This document shows, one piece after another, positions 1 to 12,000 of a stretch of DNA of 64,000 bases. The notes below the pieces were generated by a model. That model saw nothing but the letters and a program-made list of their open reading frames with translations. It was not told where the DNA came from and ran no database searches. A program made the translations under genes and the position numbers. How positions within the stretch are numbered: the stretch's first letter is position 1; the number at the start of each line of letters is the position of its first letter. Origin of the DNA: Geosiphon pyriformis. Lineage: Eukaryota > Glomeromycota > Glomeromycetes > Archaeosporales > Geosiphonaceae. The stretch is from contig JAAOMT010000599.1 in the NCBI GenBank assembly GCA_016748015.1, positions 382,858 to 446,857 on the forward strand. Reading direction: 5' to 3'.

Positions 1-201
1 TTTCGGAGTATTGCATGATTGATCATCGCAATTAGATTACATTTGTGTTCTGTACAAATTGGGTTATTAATTAAATGATAATTTTGGACATTTTGCTAAT
101 GTAATAAGTAATAATTTGAAATAATAATATATGCTAATTAATGATAGGAATTATAAAAATAATTTCATGCTAAATAATATCTCTAATTTTGTCTGATAAC
201 A
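1..201 (-). repeat. 3' LTR of gypsy copy A (partial)
   Basis: Bases 1-201 match the last part of the complete LTR at 8114-9094 almost base for base (for example the stretch around ATTAATTAAATGATAATTTT) and end in GATAACA. The outer part of the LTR lies left of the window. Confidence 0.9.
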
Positions 202-218
202 TAACCTCTTCCTCAAGA
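202..218 (-). other. Polypurine tract of gypsy copy A
   Basis: Read on the minus strand, a purine-rich run (TCTTGAGGAAGAGGTTA) directly abuts the 3' LTR. This is the expected position of the plus-strand DNA primer. Copy B has the equivalent run at 55550-55568 and copy C has AAAAGGAGGGAATA at 33070-33084. Confidence 0.75.
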
Positions 219-228
219 CTGAGCTCCA

Positions 229-905
229 TTGAAGTCCAAGTACTGTCTGTAATTTCCAGATAATAGTTCAAGATTATTGAAGAAATTTGGTCTGAAAATT
301 GTTGAAATTTCAGTTTTGTGAGCTTTCCAATGTATTGAATCTTCAAGGGTTGTAGAATTGGGTTTTGTAGGACGTTTTCACAGGTGTGAAATAGGTCATA
401 AAGTCTAAGGGCAGCTCTGAACTTGTAGTAACTATTTGTTGGTCTAGCTGTTGTCTTGAATTCGTTGTGGAGTTGTTTCTGAATAGCTTTTTTTATAAGG
501 TTTGCTGTTATAAGTTCCAGTTTTCGTTCATAGAGTGTTTTTCCAATGTGGAAATATCTATAAATTGGAGGGTATACAATGCTTTTCTTATTAAAACACA
601 GTTGAAGTCTTTGTTAAATTGTAACATTTGGTGGGATACTAATCGGAGTGAGCATTAAGTTTTCTCTTAAAGCAAGCTTTAAAAGTTCTGGCAAATGAAC
701 TTCAGAATAACTTCTTGTGTTTTTCTTATAAGGGTAATATTTTCATGAATTTGGGGCTAAATTTGTAATTACTTCTGTTTGGGTATAATTAATGTGGTTT
801 CTAGTAACAGTAATAGATAATTTGGATATTGTTTTTAAAGCTAACATTAGTTTTTGGGATAATTGTTGAATTTTTTGAGAGATAGTTATTATAAGGGAAT
901 TGAAA
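229..905 (-). pseudogene. Decayed extra 3' ORF of gypsy copy A
   Basis: Degraded homologue of the open 203-codon reading frame at 55584-56195 in copy B. It lies between the integrase C-terminus and the polypurine tract. The reading frame can be followed on the minus strand but has several stops. In another frame, the end reads FNGAQS just before the polypurine tract, against FDGAQS in B and FDGAQY in C. I recognise no known domain, and there is no hydrophobic stretch that would suggest an env-like protein. Confidence 0.55.
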
Positions 906-1021
906 TGAAAGAAAAATAAATTGAAATTATTTTTGGTATATGGGTTTTTATGATATTTTTGTTTTGTTTTTGTGAGATTGTTTCTAAATTATAAGGAGAT
1001 AATTATAATAATAAATTTAAA

Positions 1022-2453
1022 TTAAGTGTTCAAGTTGGGAGGTTGTTTAATGACAACTATTGGTTCTAAATTTTGGGAAATATTTTTGGGATTAATTAAA
1101 GGGGAATGTGTACCAATTTGTGGAATTAATGATTCAGGATTGTTTCTGAAATTATAGTGTTTCAAATGATCTCTATATACAACTTTTGCTAGGATTTTGT
1201 TATCAAATCTTAACTTGTATGATCTATTGCCTAGGATTTTGTGGATAAAGAATGGTCTATCTCATTTATTTGCAAATTTTCTACTCCATTGTTTTTCAGC
1301 TTTAGTTTTGTGTAAGAAAACTTTGTTTTCAACTTTAAATTTGTTGGTGACTAGAGGCAATTTGTTGTTATGCCATTCTTTTTGTTGAGCTTAGGAGTGT
1401 TCAATATGGGTTGCCGCTATTTGTCATTTTCCTTCCAATGTGCTAAGCAAAGTGTAGGCTCTTCGTTGGAGTGTTTCCTGAAAGTTGTTTTCATTAATTG
1501 GTTGTACTGGATATGTTTCTACTGTGAAACTAATTGGTAATGTTGCTGTTTTTCCATAGGTTAAATTAAATGGCGTGTGTTTTGTGGTATCTTATTTTAG
1601 TGTTCTATATGCTAGTAACACTGATGGAATAAAGATATCTCATTTTTGCTCAAAATTGGTTGAAACTTTGGCTAATAATTTACACAATGTTCTGTTAAAA
1701 CGTTTTACAAGTCTATTTGTTTGTAAATGATAAAATGAAGATAATGGTCTCTTAACATTGAATTGTTCACAAATTTCTTGGATTAGATTGTTCACAAAAT
1801 GTGTTCCTTGATCAGATAGAAGTTCTATTGGGCATCTATGTCTACAAATAATGTCTTCATAAATGAAGTTTGCTACTGATTTTGCATCTGCTTGTTGAAT
1901 GGCTCTGGCTTCGGGCCATTTAGTGAGATAATTTACAGCTACTATGATATAATGGTTTCCTTGGTTTGTGATAGGTAGTGGTCCGATTAAATCAATACCA
2001 ACTCAGTCAAAAGGCTGTCTAACTTTGATTGGGTTTAAAGGTTCTGTAGGGTGAGTTCCTCCTCTTCTTTGACAGCTATTACAAGATTCAACATACTTGT
2101 GAATGTCTCTTCTTATTCGGGGCCAAAAATAATGTTCTAATGTTCTTTAGATGGTGCTATCTTTTTCTAAATGTGCCAATGTAGAGTCTGAGTGCATGTT
2201 GTATAAGACAGTTTCCTTTTCATTTTCTTGTATTAATCTGAGTGGTTTGTCTGGGTTTCTGAAGTTTTAATAATAGATGATATTATTGTGTAGAAAATAT
2301 TGTTTGGCTTGTTGTAATCAATGTTTTTCATCTGAGGACCAATTTGTTGGGATTGTTAATGTCTTTAAATATTGTTTAAGATTGTTGTAGTTTTCAGGGT
2401 TCATTGTTTGCTGTTTTGTTGCTGTTAATTCAAATGGGTGTTGGTTTTGTGTT
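1022..2453 (-). pseudogene. Integrase region of gypsy copy A (degraded)
   Basis: Integrase, which inserts the retrotransposon cDNA into the genome. Translation on the minus strand gives the end of the zinc-binding part (CQRRGGT), the core start FD*VGIDLIGPLP, YLTKWPEA, the SDQGTHF motif with the second catalytic Asp near 1800, and a C-terminal region equivalent to WDRPFFIHKIL in copy B. The frame is broken by stops, including TGA at 2003-2005 inside the core, which is shared with copy B at 57372-57374. The end is placed at the TAA near 1022. The C-terminus shows no chromodomain. Confidence 0.8.
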
Positions 2454-3862
2454 CTAATCTTGCCTTATTCTTGAGAAACAATTAACATTGGTGTGGAGCT
2501 TTCCTGGTTTGTGGTGTACAATGTAATGGTAGTTGGCTAAAAATCCTGTCCATTGGATTTGTTTGGCATTCAGCTGAGTGTTTTTGTTCTGAAGCCATTT
2601 GAGTCCAATATTATCAATGATAATATCAAATTCTTTTGGTCTAAGATAAAGGTTGAAATGATGTAAGGCCCATATTACTGCTGCTGTTTCTAGTTCAGTT
2701 GCAGGGTAATTCTTTTTAGTGGGTTTCAATGTCCTGCTAGCATAAGTAATTACTTGCTCATTCCCATTGTCATCCAATTGTAATAGGATGGCACCAAAGG
2801 CAGTATAAGAGGCATCTGTTGCTAATCAAAATCAATTGCTAAAATCTGGGTAGGCAAGAATTGAAGCTGTCATTAGTTTTTCTTTGAAGATTTCAAATGC
2901 ATTTTGGTGTTCAGTAGTTCATTTGTATTCGATGTTTTTGGTGGTAAGTTGGTTAAGAGGTTTTGCGATTTCTGAGAATCCTTTGATGAACTTTCAGTAA
3001 TAGGAGGCTAACTCTATAAATCCTCTTAGTTTTGTCATGTTTCGAGGAGTTTTGAAGTTTTTGACAGCACTGATTTTTTCAGGGTCCAGTTTGATTCCAT
3101 CTTTACTAACAATATGACCAAGAAAGGCCAAGCTTGTTTTTCCAAAATAGCATTTTTCGATGTTGAGTTTCAGTTCTGCTTTTCGTAATTGTTGAAAAAC
3201 TTCTCACAGGTGTTTTAAGTGTAATTCGTATGATGGAGAATAAACATCAGTATCATTAAGATAAATGACTACTGACTTTCAAAGGAGTTCTTTGTACACA
3301 ACATCCATTAATTTTTGAAATGTTGCTAGTGCATTGCATAATCCGAAAAGCATTACATTGAATTTGTAATTTCCTCCTTGGATTGTGAAGGCTGTTTTGG
3401 AACAATCTTTGGGATCTATGGCAACTTGCCAGTATCTGTTTTCCAGATCTAGTGTTGAAAAGTATTTGGTCTTTCCAAGAGATCCAACATATCATCAATT
3501 TAGGGAAGGAGATAGGCATCTCCAATGGTGATACTGTTGAGTTGTCGGTAATCAACACAAAATCATATCTTTCTATTTTTCTTTTTAACTAAGACTACAG
3601 GTGAGTTCCATGGACTCATTAACGGTTGAATAAGCCCATTGTTAAGCATCCGTTGTACTTTTTCTCAGATAAATTGGTAACTTTCTAAAGCAACTTGGTA
3701 GGCTTGTTGTCACCTTGGTTTGGCATCTCTTGTATAGATTTGGTGTTGAACCAAATTGGTTCTTCCTAAGTTATTGTTGTTTTCAGCAAAGATGTCAGCA
3801 TATTCTGCAATTAGCTCTTTGAGCTGGTTCTGTTGTTGTGGTTCAAGTTGTCTTATGTTGAT
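2454..3862 (-). pseudogene. Reverse transcriptase and RNase H region of gypsy copy A (degraded)
   Basis: RT copies element RNA into DNA and RNase H removes the RNA strand. In minus-strand order: the RT entry around 3600-3860 (LNNGLIQPLMSPW), the palm with YLND at 3252-3263 (consensus YxDD, first Asp now Asn), GHIVSKDGIK, ASYY*KFIKGF, then RNase H with LATDASYTAFGAIL, ELETAAVIWAL and DIIIDNIGLKWL. The longest open piece (2454-2777) is the RNase H half. Stops include TGA at 2919-2921, 2994-2996 and 3279-3281, and a TAA/TGA-rich entry region. The copy cannot encode an active polymerase. Confidence 0.88.
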
Positions 3863-5583
3863 TCAGGATAGTTTTTCCATAACAACATGGTAGTTTTTGG
3901 AGCTAGAGCTTAAGTTGATTTTTGGTAGTGAATGTTCAATGATTTCAGAGAAATTGGGGACTATTTGGGGTAATTCTTGTTGAAAGATATTACTGTGAAT
4001 AACTCCAATTTCTAAGTTATTTAATAAAACTATGGGGTAATTATTTGGATTGTAAAAAGTAACTTGGACTTTCTTTGTTCCTTCTGGGATGTAAATATTT
4101 GGGATCAAGATATTATGTTCCAAGTAGATTTGTTCATTGGACTTAAAAATTTGTTGTGTGGTTGTTGGTTTTTCGCAAGTGTAAATTTTGGGATGTTTTC
4201 CAAAAGGTGAAATAGTAATTGGTTGGGGAAGGCATAGAATCTGGTAAGATTCATTTTGAGTATTAAGAGCTACATTAACTGACATAGTAAATTGTCCAGT
4301 TGAACCAAAACCTTTGGTTCCTCTTTTGCTTTGACCTAATTGTTTTTTTTGGCTGACTAGTTGTAAATCTGAAATGTTGATCAAGAGTAAATAGATAGCT
4401 TAGGCAATTTTCTCAGTATGTTCAATCCTAAATGGCTTATCAGTCTCATTTTGGAGCATTACTGTTATGTCTCTAGTATATCCAGCGTCAATTATTTCTC
4501 TTCTGATATTGATTTTTTTGCTTGCCAAAGAGGACCGGGAAGCGATTTGAACCATCGCTCCAGGTGGAATTTTGAAAGCAATTTTGAGGTTGATTTTTAT
4601 AAGAGATTTTGGTTGAAGAGTGAGAGTATCTTTTCCTGAATATCTCAGGTCATATCCAGTATCAATATCATGAGCTTTTTCAGGTTTTATTTCTTGACCA
4701 TTATTGTTGAAGTATTTGAATTGTAAAGTAGGCTGATTTTCAATGAGATAAATAGACATTGTTTCAATTTCTTTTGTTACTTCAGATTCTCCAAATTTGA
4801 TTTCATATTCGTCGTTTTCACTGGGCAGGGGAATGCTAAGAGCATAGCATTCAGGACACCATTGTTCATCACAAGGCATTATGCATTCTTCACATAATTT
4901 AATGTTTATTTGCTTTAGCCATTGAGCTTGAGCTTCTTTGGTCGGGTAAGTGTGACTTGCAATTTGGTGATATGCTTCTACTTCATCTTTGTAGTTGTAT
5001 TCAGTGATTTCAAAGGTGTATGCAATATATTCTGATTTTTTCATTTGGCAAATATTTTCTTGAGTGGCTCCATTGATTAAAGCCATTGCTAGGTCAAAAA
5101 TCATTTTAGTATTATAAGGGTAATGATATAGTTTGTTGAGGGTGCTGTTGTAAGCAGCATCAAAAGGAGTTCCTCTTATTACTTTTTCTGAGATTAAAAA
5201 GGCATATTGGCATGTTTGATCACAGACTCCCCCTCTGAATGCAACATCAATCCAGTTGCATTCATCAGGTAATCGTTCTCCACAAGTCAAACAGAGCATT
5301 CCATCCCATTTTCTATTTCTTTTGACTAGATGTCCCTATCATTCTCAGTGGCAGGATTTGCAATAGTAACAGGTGTGACTTTCATATTCTTCTTCAGGTA
5401 AAATACAAGCTTCCATTGATGATAGTTTCTTGTGGCAGTCCTTACATTTAAGAGGAATGTAAGGGCGTCATTTCCTTGGCTCAGGCTTTGAGTAAGGGAT
5501 ATTCCATCTATGGGTTTCGGGTTTAGAGTGTGGTGTAAAATGTTCTTGTTCAGTTTTATCAGCCCAATTGGATGTTGATTCAA
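3863..5583 (-). pseudogene. Cysteine-rich region, dUTPase and downstream conserved region of gypsy copy A
   Basis: dUTPase hydrolyses dUTP to dUMP and keeps uracil out of DNA. On the minus strand a Cys-rich part (CYYCKSCH, CLTCGERL, CEECIMPC, CPEC; about 4810-5410) leads into trimeric-dUTPase motifs: DIDTGYDLRYS (1), GAMVQIASRSSL (2), EIIDAGYTRDI (3), EKIA* (4, broken by TAA just below 4400) and RGTKGFGSTG (5, near 4300-4330). Motif 3 has Glu where Gly is usual. A further 150-residue region, ending at the TGA at 3863-3865, separates it from RT. The longest open pieces are 4400-5299 and 3863-4384. The arrangement matches copies B and C. Confidence 0.88.
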
Positions 5584-5649
5584 GAGCCATGAATGTTTTG
5601 ATTAGTGGTTTTTCTGCTTCTGGTTTGAATTTAAAAGCCGGGGCTTTTT

Positions 5650-6316
5650 CGGAGCATTTGTTGAATGTATCACAAGTGACAGGTACTTGGGTATGTTGTC
5701 CTTGATAGGAGATTTGTAATTCTTGGGTTTCCCAGTCTAATTTTGTATTGGCTTTTTGGAGCCAATTGTTTCTAACAAGGGCTTAATACTAGGGAGCATC
5801 TATTACAAGAACTTTAACTGGAATGGTGATTCCATCAAGAATAAATGGAAAATTGTCAATTTCTCCAACTGGAGTCTTTTTTATGTCATCGGCAGTGACA
5901 ATTACTGTTTGAGCTGGTTAGTTGACATTTCTTTTTAACTGTTGCATTAACTGGTAAGTAATAATACTTTCTGCTGATCCACTGTCTAGAATTAAGTGAA
6001 TAGGCTTTCCTTCGACTTCAGCTTTAGTGTACATTGCAGTGATGGCTTTTTGCTTGTTAGCTGCTGCATTGTTAAGCAAAAATGGTGATTTATTTGCTTC
6101 AAATTCGAAAAGAAAAATATCAGAGAAATTGGCATTTTCAGCAATTCTGGTTGGTGGGATAGTGGTGTTGTTTTTAGAAGGGTTTTGTTGTTGTGCTGTA
6201 GCTCTATCTTCTGAGAATGCAGTATGATGAAAATCCTGTTTTTCTGGCATTTTTAAATAACTGGGTTGAGTGTGGTAATGATTAGGTCTTGTTTGGACTG
6301 GATTTTGGGGAACCAA
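5650..6316 (-). pseudogene. Aspartic protease region of gypsy copy A
   Basis: Retropepsin-like protease that would cut the element polyprotein. The catalytic loop LILDSGSAESIIT lies near 5960-5995, with the Asp intact, preceded by a Pro/Gln/Asn-rich linker from gag. Downstream, GEIDNFPFILDG, VKVLVIDAP and NNWLQKAN correspond to the flap and second half of the fold. Stops are TAA near 5920 and TAG and TAA near 5785. Only 5918-6316 stays open. Confidence 0.82.
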
Positions 6317-8068
6317 TTGGTTATTTGGGTTGATTTTGTTGTTGTTTGTTGTGAATCAGTTTTGTGGTACAAATTGGTTTTGTTGAACTAATCGTTGAGC
6401 AGATACTTGGTAATATTAAATGGGGAGTTGTTGATATGGTTGTTGCATTGGCTGTGGAGTAGGTTGATAATAGTTGTTTTGATATTAGGGTCTTGATAGA
6501 TAGTAAGCTGATGGTGGTAGTGATTGGTAATAAGATTGTTGTGGTGAAGGGTAACGTTGATTACTCCTGTTTTGTTGGTTTTGTTGTAGCTTTCTGCAAT
6601 CTTTTTTCCAGTGGCCAGGAATTCCACAGTAATGGCAATTCTGAGACTGGTTATTAGAGGATAAGGTAAAGCTATTTTGATTTCGTTTTTGGAGTGGTTG
6701 ATACTTTTGGGGTTGCTGTTGTTGTTGATTGGTGAAGTAGTTTTCAACTTTCTTTGTGAGTTGGTCAATTTTTTCCTTAGCTGCTGAGCTGGTTTCTCCA
6801 ATGGCTAAGTTTATAAGTTTTGTACGATTGGCTTCTTTCATGGCCATTTCATATCTCTTTGCATGCTAAATGGCAGAGTTTAAATCTTCTGGGGCATGTG
6901 GGCAAACCTTTTTAATCAATTTATTCTTTAAACCAGCAATAAATTGATCCAAAATTTGAGCATCGGAATAATAATCATTAGTTTCAAGTTGGCAAATTTG
7001 TCTGAGAAGTTTGTTGAATTTCCCAATATAAGTCATGACAGATTTGGATGGCTTTTGTTTGATATTTCGGAAGCAATTCTGGAGAGTGATAGAAGTGTTG
7101 TTGTCGGTAAACTGTTCTAAGAAGGCAGTTTTCAAGACTGTCCAGTTATAAAAAGGGGTGGTCAAGTTTTCGAACCATTCGCCTGCTGTTTCTTTGAGAA
7201 AGTAGAAAATTGTTTTTAACATTCTGGCAGCATTTCATCCATTTGCATCTCCAGCTTTAGTAACTTGGTCAAGCCATTCTTGGAGACTGGTCTCAATGTC
7301 TTCTTCATTAAATTCAGGGATTTTTGCAATGTATGCTGTCATTTTGTTTTCTTCGTTTTCACTGTCTATTGATTTTTCTTGTTCTGATTCAGTTTTTTCA
7401 CTTTCCAGACTTTCTGAATAATTACTTTCATTTTCTTGTAAGTAATCAATGATATTGGCACTTGTTGATATTGGTTCCTGCTGTTGAGTAGGATTTCTAG
7501 GTGACTGATAATCTTCTGGTCTGAAGAAACATTTAAGTAGTAAACTTGGCGTTTGTGAGTGAACAAGTGAAATTGAAAATGATGTAATAGAAAGTGGTAA
7601 TTTGACACTGGTTCTTTGTTCAGGTGTTTGCAAGTATTTGGCAGTTGTTGTTGGTAGTATTGGAGTATTTGGGGTGGTTCTTGAATATTGTTTCAATTTT
7701 TGTTTGCTTTTGTTGCTTGTTTCTGTCTCTGATTCAAAATCAATAAAGTATTAAGATTGTACTGGATATGTTTCTTCACAGTACTTGATAATGTTAAAAT
7801 TAAGTTCATGAAAGTAAGTGGCAAGTGTTTCACTATTAAGGTTTTCAGTTCCCAACTGTAAATAGTGCACTAAATTATTGTAAAAGTTGCTTCTAACTTC
7901 TGAGATGTTGTAATTTCCAAAAAGATAATTGTTGATGTGATTTTCAATATATTGGTATACTGATTTTTTGATAACTTCAATTCTATCTGGAATGTTGAAT
8001 CTTTGCTTGCAGTGGGTATAAATTGACTGGTAATATTCTAGAGTTGTTGTGTCTGGTGTGGTTGCCAC
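6317..8068 (-). pseudogene. gag region of gypsy copy A (degraded)
   Basis: Nucleocapsid/capsid precursor. It starts at ATG 8066-8068 (MATTPDTTTLEYYQ), 45 bases inside the 5' LTR boundary, as in copy B. It contains an acidic/Ser-rich linker (near 7350-7450), a Ty3-type capsid region (FYFLKETAGEWFENL, QFIAGLKNKL) and a CCHC knuckle CHYCGIPGHWKKDC at about 6595-6640, followed by a Gln/Asn/Tyr-rich tail. Stops: TAA near 7751, TGA 7235-7237 at the Trp of NGWN, TAG 6866-6868 (shared with copy B), and two TAA and one TGA in the tail. Confidence 0.85.
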
Positions 8069-8092
8069 TTTGAAGTTGTTTTTGCTGTGTTG

Positions 8093-8113
8093 TTTCCATG
8101 AGAGAGCACCAAA
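8093..8113 (-). other. Primer-binding site of gypsy copy A
   Basis: Immediately inside the 5' LTR the minus strand reads TTTGGTGCTCTC. Copy B has TTTGGTGCTCTC and copy C has TTTGGTGCTCCC at the same place. TGG two bases after the LTR is the usual complement of a tRNA CCA 3' end. I cannot name the primer tRNA. Confidence 0.7.
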
Positions 8114-9094
8114 TGTTACCGGAGGTTTTTGGTCTTTTCTTAGCTCTTGTATGTTTGTTGTAATGCTGTTAATTCATGACTATGGGAAGTGTTTGAACCT
8201 CCGATAACTGAATTTATTCTTTCAAATTATTTCTTATAATTTGAATTGCTGGGCTTATAGTAGAATAGCCAATTCCATGCCAGTTACTTGTATAGTTATG
8301 TTGTAGTAAATGTCAATTCTTTTCCAAAAAATGCTTGTCTGGAAGCTCACTAAATTGGTGTAGTTACTTTGCTGTGAAAGTTAACTCTTCTACAGAAATC
8401 TCATCTGTAGGCTACCCTTAATGATTATGATAAAAAAAAGATAAAAAAAAGAAGGAAAATGTAAAAAAAAATGAAAGATAATTTATGAAAGTCATTTCAG
8501 ATCCAGGCCTGGAAGTGTTTTAACAGTTTACTGAAATTGGTAGCTAGTTAATTTCAAACTTTTAGTAGGAATTGGTTAATTTTAAGGAAAATAATTAGGA
8601 ATTTGGTTTTTTAAATTATCTGATATTTATTTCTTTTTGTGTGTATAAGAACAGTTCTAAGAAATAATTTAAAGTAAGATATATTTTCTTGAAAAAAGAA
8701 GCTCTTCTTTTATACAACTTGTTGTAACACTATTTTATGAACTTGAACTTTGCTCTTTTCTACAATTTTACTGAACTAAAGATACATTTCAGCAAACTAC
8801 AAGTTATTTCTGCGAACTATTAGATATTTCAGAGAACTATCAATTATTTCAGCAAATTTCTACAAATTTCGGCAAACTTTTGAATGTTACATATTTCAAG
8901 ATATTGCGTGATTGATCATCGCAATTAGGTTATATTTGTGTTATGTACAAATTGGGTTATTAATTAAATGATAATTTTGGATATTTTGCTAAATGTAATA
9001 AGTGATAATTGAAATGATAATATATGCTAATTAATGATAGGAATTATAAGGGTAATTTCATGCTAAATAATATCTCTAATTTCATCTGGTAACA
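8114..9094 (-). repeat. 5' LTR of gypsy copy A (981 bp, complete)
   Basis: Bounded by TGTTACCGG at 8114 and TGGTAACA at 9094, a short inverted repeat typical of LTR ends. It matches 1-201, 54564-55549 and 63665-64000. The transcription signals of the element should lie here, but I see no unambiguous TATA box. Confidence 0.92.
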
Positions 9095-12000
9095 GTGGCT
9101 TGATCAATACACTCTTTTAAAGTATGTTGTTAATAATGTATTTTTGGAGATCATGTGTGATATCAGTCTGAATGAACTTTTGGTAATTGTCAAAAAATTG
9201 CCTGATAGCAAGGCTGCTGGGCTTTCTGAAATTCCCAATGAACTTTGGAAGCACAGTGGGTCTCTAGTTCTCAATGGTTTTCTGAGTGTTTTCAATAGGT
9301 GTTTGAAATCTGGTAGTGTTTCCACACAGTAGAGGAAATCTTGGGTCTTTATGATTCCTAAACCATATGATTGGAAGAGTACTCTTACCAACACTAGGCC
9401 AATAGTGCTGGTTAAGACTGTTTGAAAGATCTTGTCTAAAATTTTGTCAGACAGAATTTTTTTGGTTTGCAGCAGATGTAATGTTTTGTATGGTGATAAC
9501 TTTTCGGTGTTGAAAGACACTTCCACACAATCCCCTATTTTTGCTGTTGGCTTGATTGTTAAAGATGCTTTGGAGAAAAATAGAGAGTTATGGTTGGTTT
9601 TTTAAGATATACACAAGGCTTATGACTTTGTTGGTTGGACCCATTTGTGCAACAGTCTAGTTAAGATCAAAATATGCCCCTGCTTTATAAGCTTCTTTGA
9701 TAATATACACAATGAAAGATTTAATCAGGTTATGATGGATTTTGGTCTGTCTGATAATTATATTGTGCATGATAGTTTAGATCAAGAGGAGGTGTTCTCA
9801 CCACTTCTGTGGCAAATTTTTTATAACTCATTACTCTGTAAAGTCAAAAAACATAAACAGTTGTATGGCTACAGAATGTGCTCAAAATTTTATACTAAGT
9901 TTGGTAGGCCTGATATGAATAGTGGCAGTACTTCATTTTTTGCAGCAGGTGCCTTTGTTAATAATACAATTTGGATTAGAAATTGCTTGATGGCAATGCA
10001 AAACATTTTGAATATAGCTAGTGAGTTCTTTTCTATTAATGACATCTCCATAAATACTGAAAAGACTGTTGCTATTCCTATTAACCAAGGTGTCCAGAAA
10101 GCTAATCTATCTATTAGTGGATCAAAGATTTTAGTGGCTAAGAGGAATGAATCTTATCATTATCTGAGAATTTTTTTGTCTACTGAGAGCTTGTTCAAGC
10201 TGAGTCTAGCCAAGACCCATGCTGATGTCAGATTTTTTTTGAATGTGGTTCTGAGAAAAGCCATTACTGAGAAACAATTTTTGTATTTAGTTTCTGCTGT
10301 TTTGCAGCCTATTATTTGCTACAGACTTCAATTTAGCTTTGCATCCAAGAATATTTGTGAAAAATGAAACAGATTGCTGAGAAGAAGACTTAAGCTCAAA
10401 GCAAATTTACCTAAAGACTTTTCTAGTGTGGTATTGTATCATCTCGAGTTGTATGGCCTGAAGTCTTTTGAACAGGTGCTCACTGAAAATTTGATGGCCA
10501 ACCTGGTCAACTTTAGTAATATGGGTGGAACTCTTGGCAGATTTTTTGATCACAGAATGATGAACTTACAAGCAGCCAGCTAGATGCCCTAGCACCTTCT
10601 CTGTTTTCTGATTATGTTACCTATTAGTCCTTTGAATTGTTTTTTAGCTGGTACTACACATGTTCTCACTTTGTGCAACACTTTCTTAGATGGTGCTTTT
10701 CATAATGTTTTTAGAGCTGGATTTGGTGTGCTAATCCTGAACATGTTAGGTGTGAGTGATTATCTGGGTGCAAGAAAATCTCTTAGAAAATATGGCCTCA
10801 TTTTTGCCAACCAACTGTTAGATCATTATGGCAAATGTTTCACTTGGAACACTTTTTGCAAATGGAAAAGGCTTAATTCCAGAGGTCTTATTTCTACCTG
10901 ATTTGTCTCCATTTCTGATTTTATCAAGTGTAGTGGTTTGGACAATAACATGGTTATGGCATTTTGTCCTGCTTCTTCTGATGTTGTTTGTGATATTGAT
11001 TTTGTTTTTGAATAGTTGCTTGCCACCAAGTGTGGCTCTATTGATGTATATACGGATGGTTTTGTCAAGAGTTTGGGGTTTATTGATGCCTGTAGTGATG
11101 CTACAGCTTATTTTCCAAAAGCCAATGCAAATATTGGTGTAAAGATTCTTGGTTTGTTGTCTTCTATGCTGGTGGAGCTACAAGTCATTGCTTTGGCATT
11201 GGAATGTGTTCTTGATTTTAGTACAGTTACTTTGTTTACGGGCAGTTAGACTTTGCTAGATATATGCAAGTTCGAAGTGGATGGTTTTGGTTCTGATTTT
11301 TGACACAAATGCTGGATTGAGAAAGAGCATATTCATCAAGCTATTTCAAATAAGAATTTATCAGTCACATGGAGAAAGGTCAAAAGACATTCAGATGTAA
11401 TCGAGAACAAACATGTGGATTTTTTTGCAAACATGGTGACTTTGTCCAAGTCTGTGTTGTTCTTGAGCATACCATGTTGCTTTCTTAGTGTTGAGAACAG
11501 ATCTGTTTCTGGAAATACACGTTATTTCTTTAGGAATTTGTTTAAAGCCATCAATTTTGTCAGTTGGGAGTTTAAATTTGGTGCTGACATTGTTGATATT
11601 GGTTTTGCTGGCAATATTAACTCTTCCAAATCTTTCAGTGTTTGGCACCTTGATGGTGGGATTTGCTCTGGTTATATTGGCTTATTTTCTGCTTTTCTGC
11701 GATTTTACCTTATGAAATTTCTGCATTGTCATCTGCCGGTTGCTGTAAGAAAAAGATTATATGATCTTAAATATCCTAACATGGTATGCATTAAATGTGG
11801 TATGATTGAAAACTCTGATCACTTGTTTTTGTGTAAGCATGACAATGTTGCCAGGCTGAATATATTGTTAAATATTAGCATGAAGTGGTGTAAGATGGCT
11901 GGTGAATTTGCTGAAAGAAGTAAAATAATGCAATTCTTGAGTGAGACTGAGTTTTCTAATGGCCTGTACATATTGTTGGCCAAAGGGTTTGTACTGAAAA

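Larger units (their letters stand above)
1..9094 (-). mobile_element. Ty3/gypsy LTR retrotransposon, copy A (degraded, 3' LTR cut by window edge)
   Basis: Minus-strand LTR retrotransposon. Its complete 5' LTR is at 8114-9094 and its 3' LTR is cut at base 1. In element order it carries gag, protease, a cysteine-rich region, dUTPase, a further conserved region, RT, RNase H, integrase and a small 3' ORF. LTR ends are TGTTA...TAACA. A primer-binding site follows the 5' LTR and a polypurine tract precedes the 3' LTR. The coding frame has more than fifteen internal stops, so the copy is dead as an autonomous element. It is closely related to copy B at 54564-64000 and more distantly to copy C at 23813-33942. 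The sequence just right of 9094 starts mid-frame in a LINE ORF2, so this copy jumped into that LINE. Target-site duplication cannot be tested because the left flank is outside the window. Confidence 0.93.

Noticed and set aside
4418-4639. Plus-strand open frame of 73 codons
   Set aside because: Antisense of the gypsy A dUTPase; no independent signal.
6388-6801. Minus-strand 137-codon frame, with a parallel in copy B at 61945-62355
   Set aside because: Overlaps gag in another frame. Open in both copies, but only because of the Gln/Asn-rich low-complexity sequence; the CCHC knuckle is in the other frame.
1-9094. Genome-wide use of TGA as tryptophan
   Set aside because: The PPR and NDUFAF7 genes use TGG and have no internal TGA; many element stops are TAA or TAG at Gln sites, which fits ordinary decay. 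Kept only as an observation on elements.
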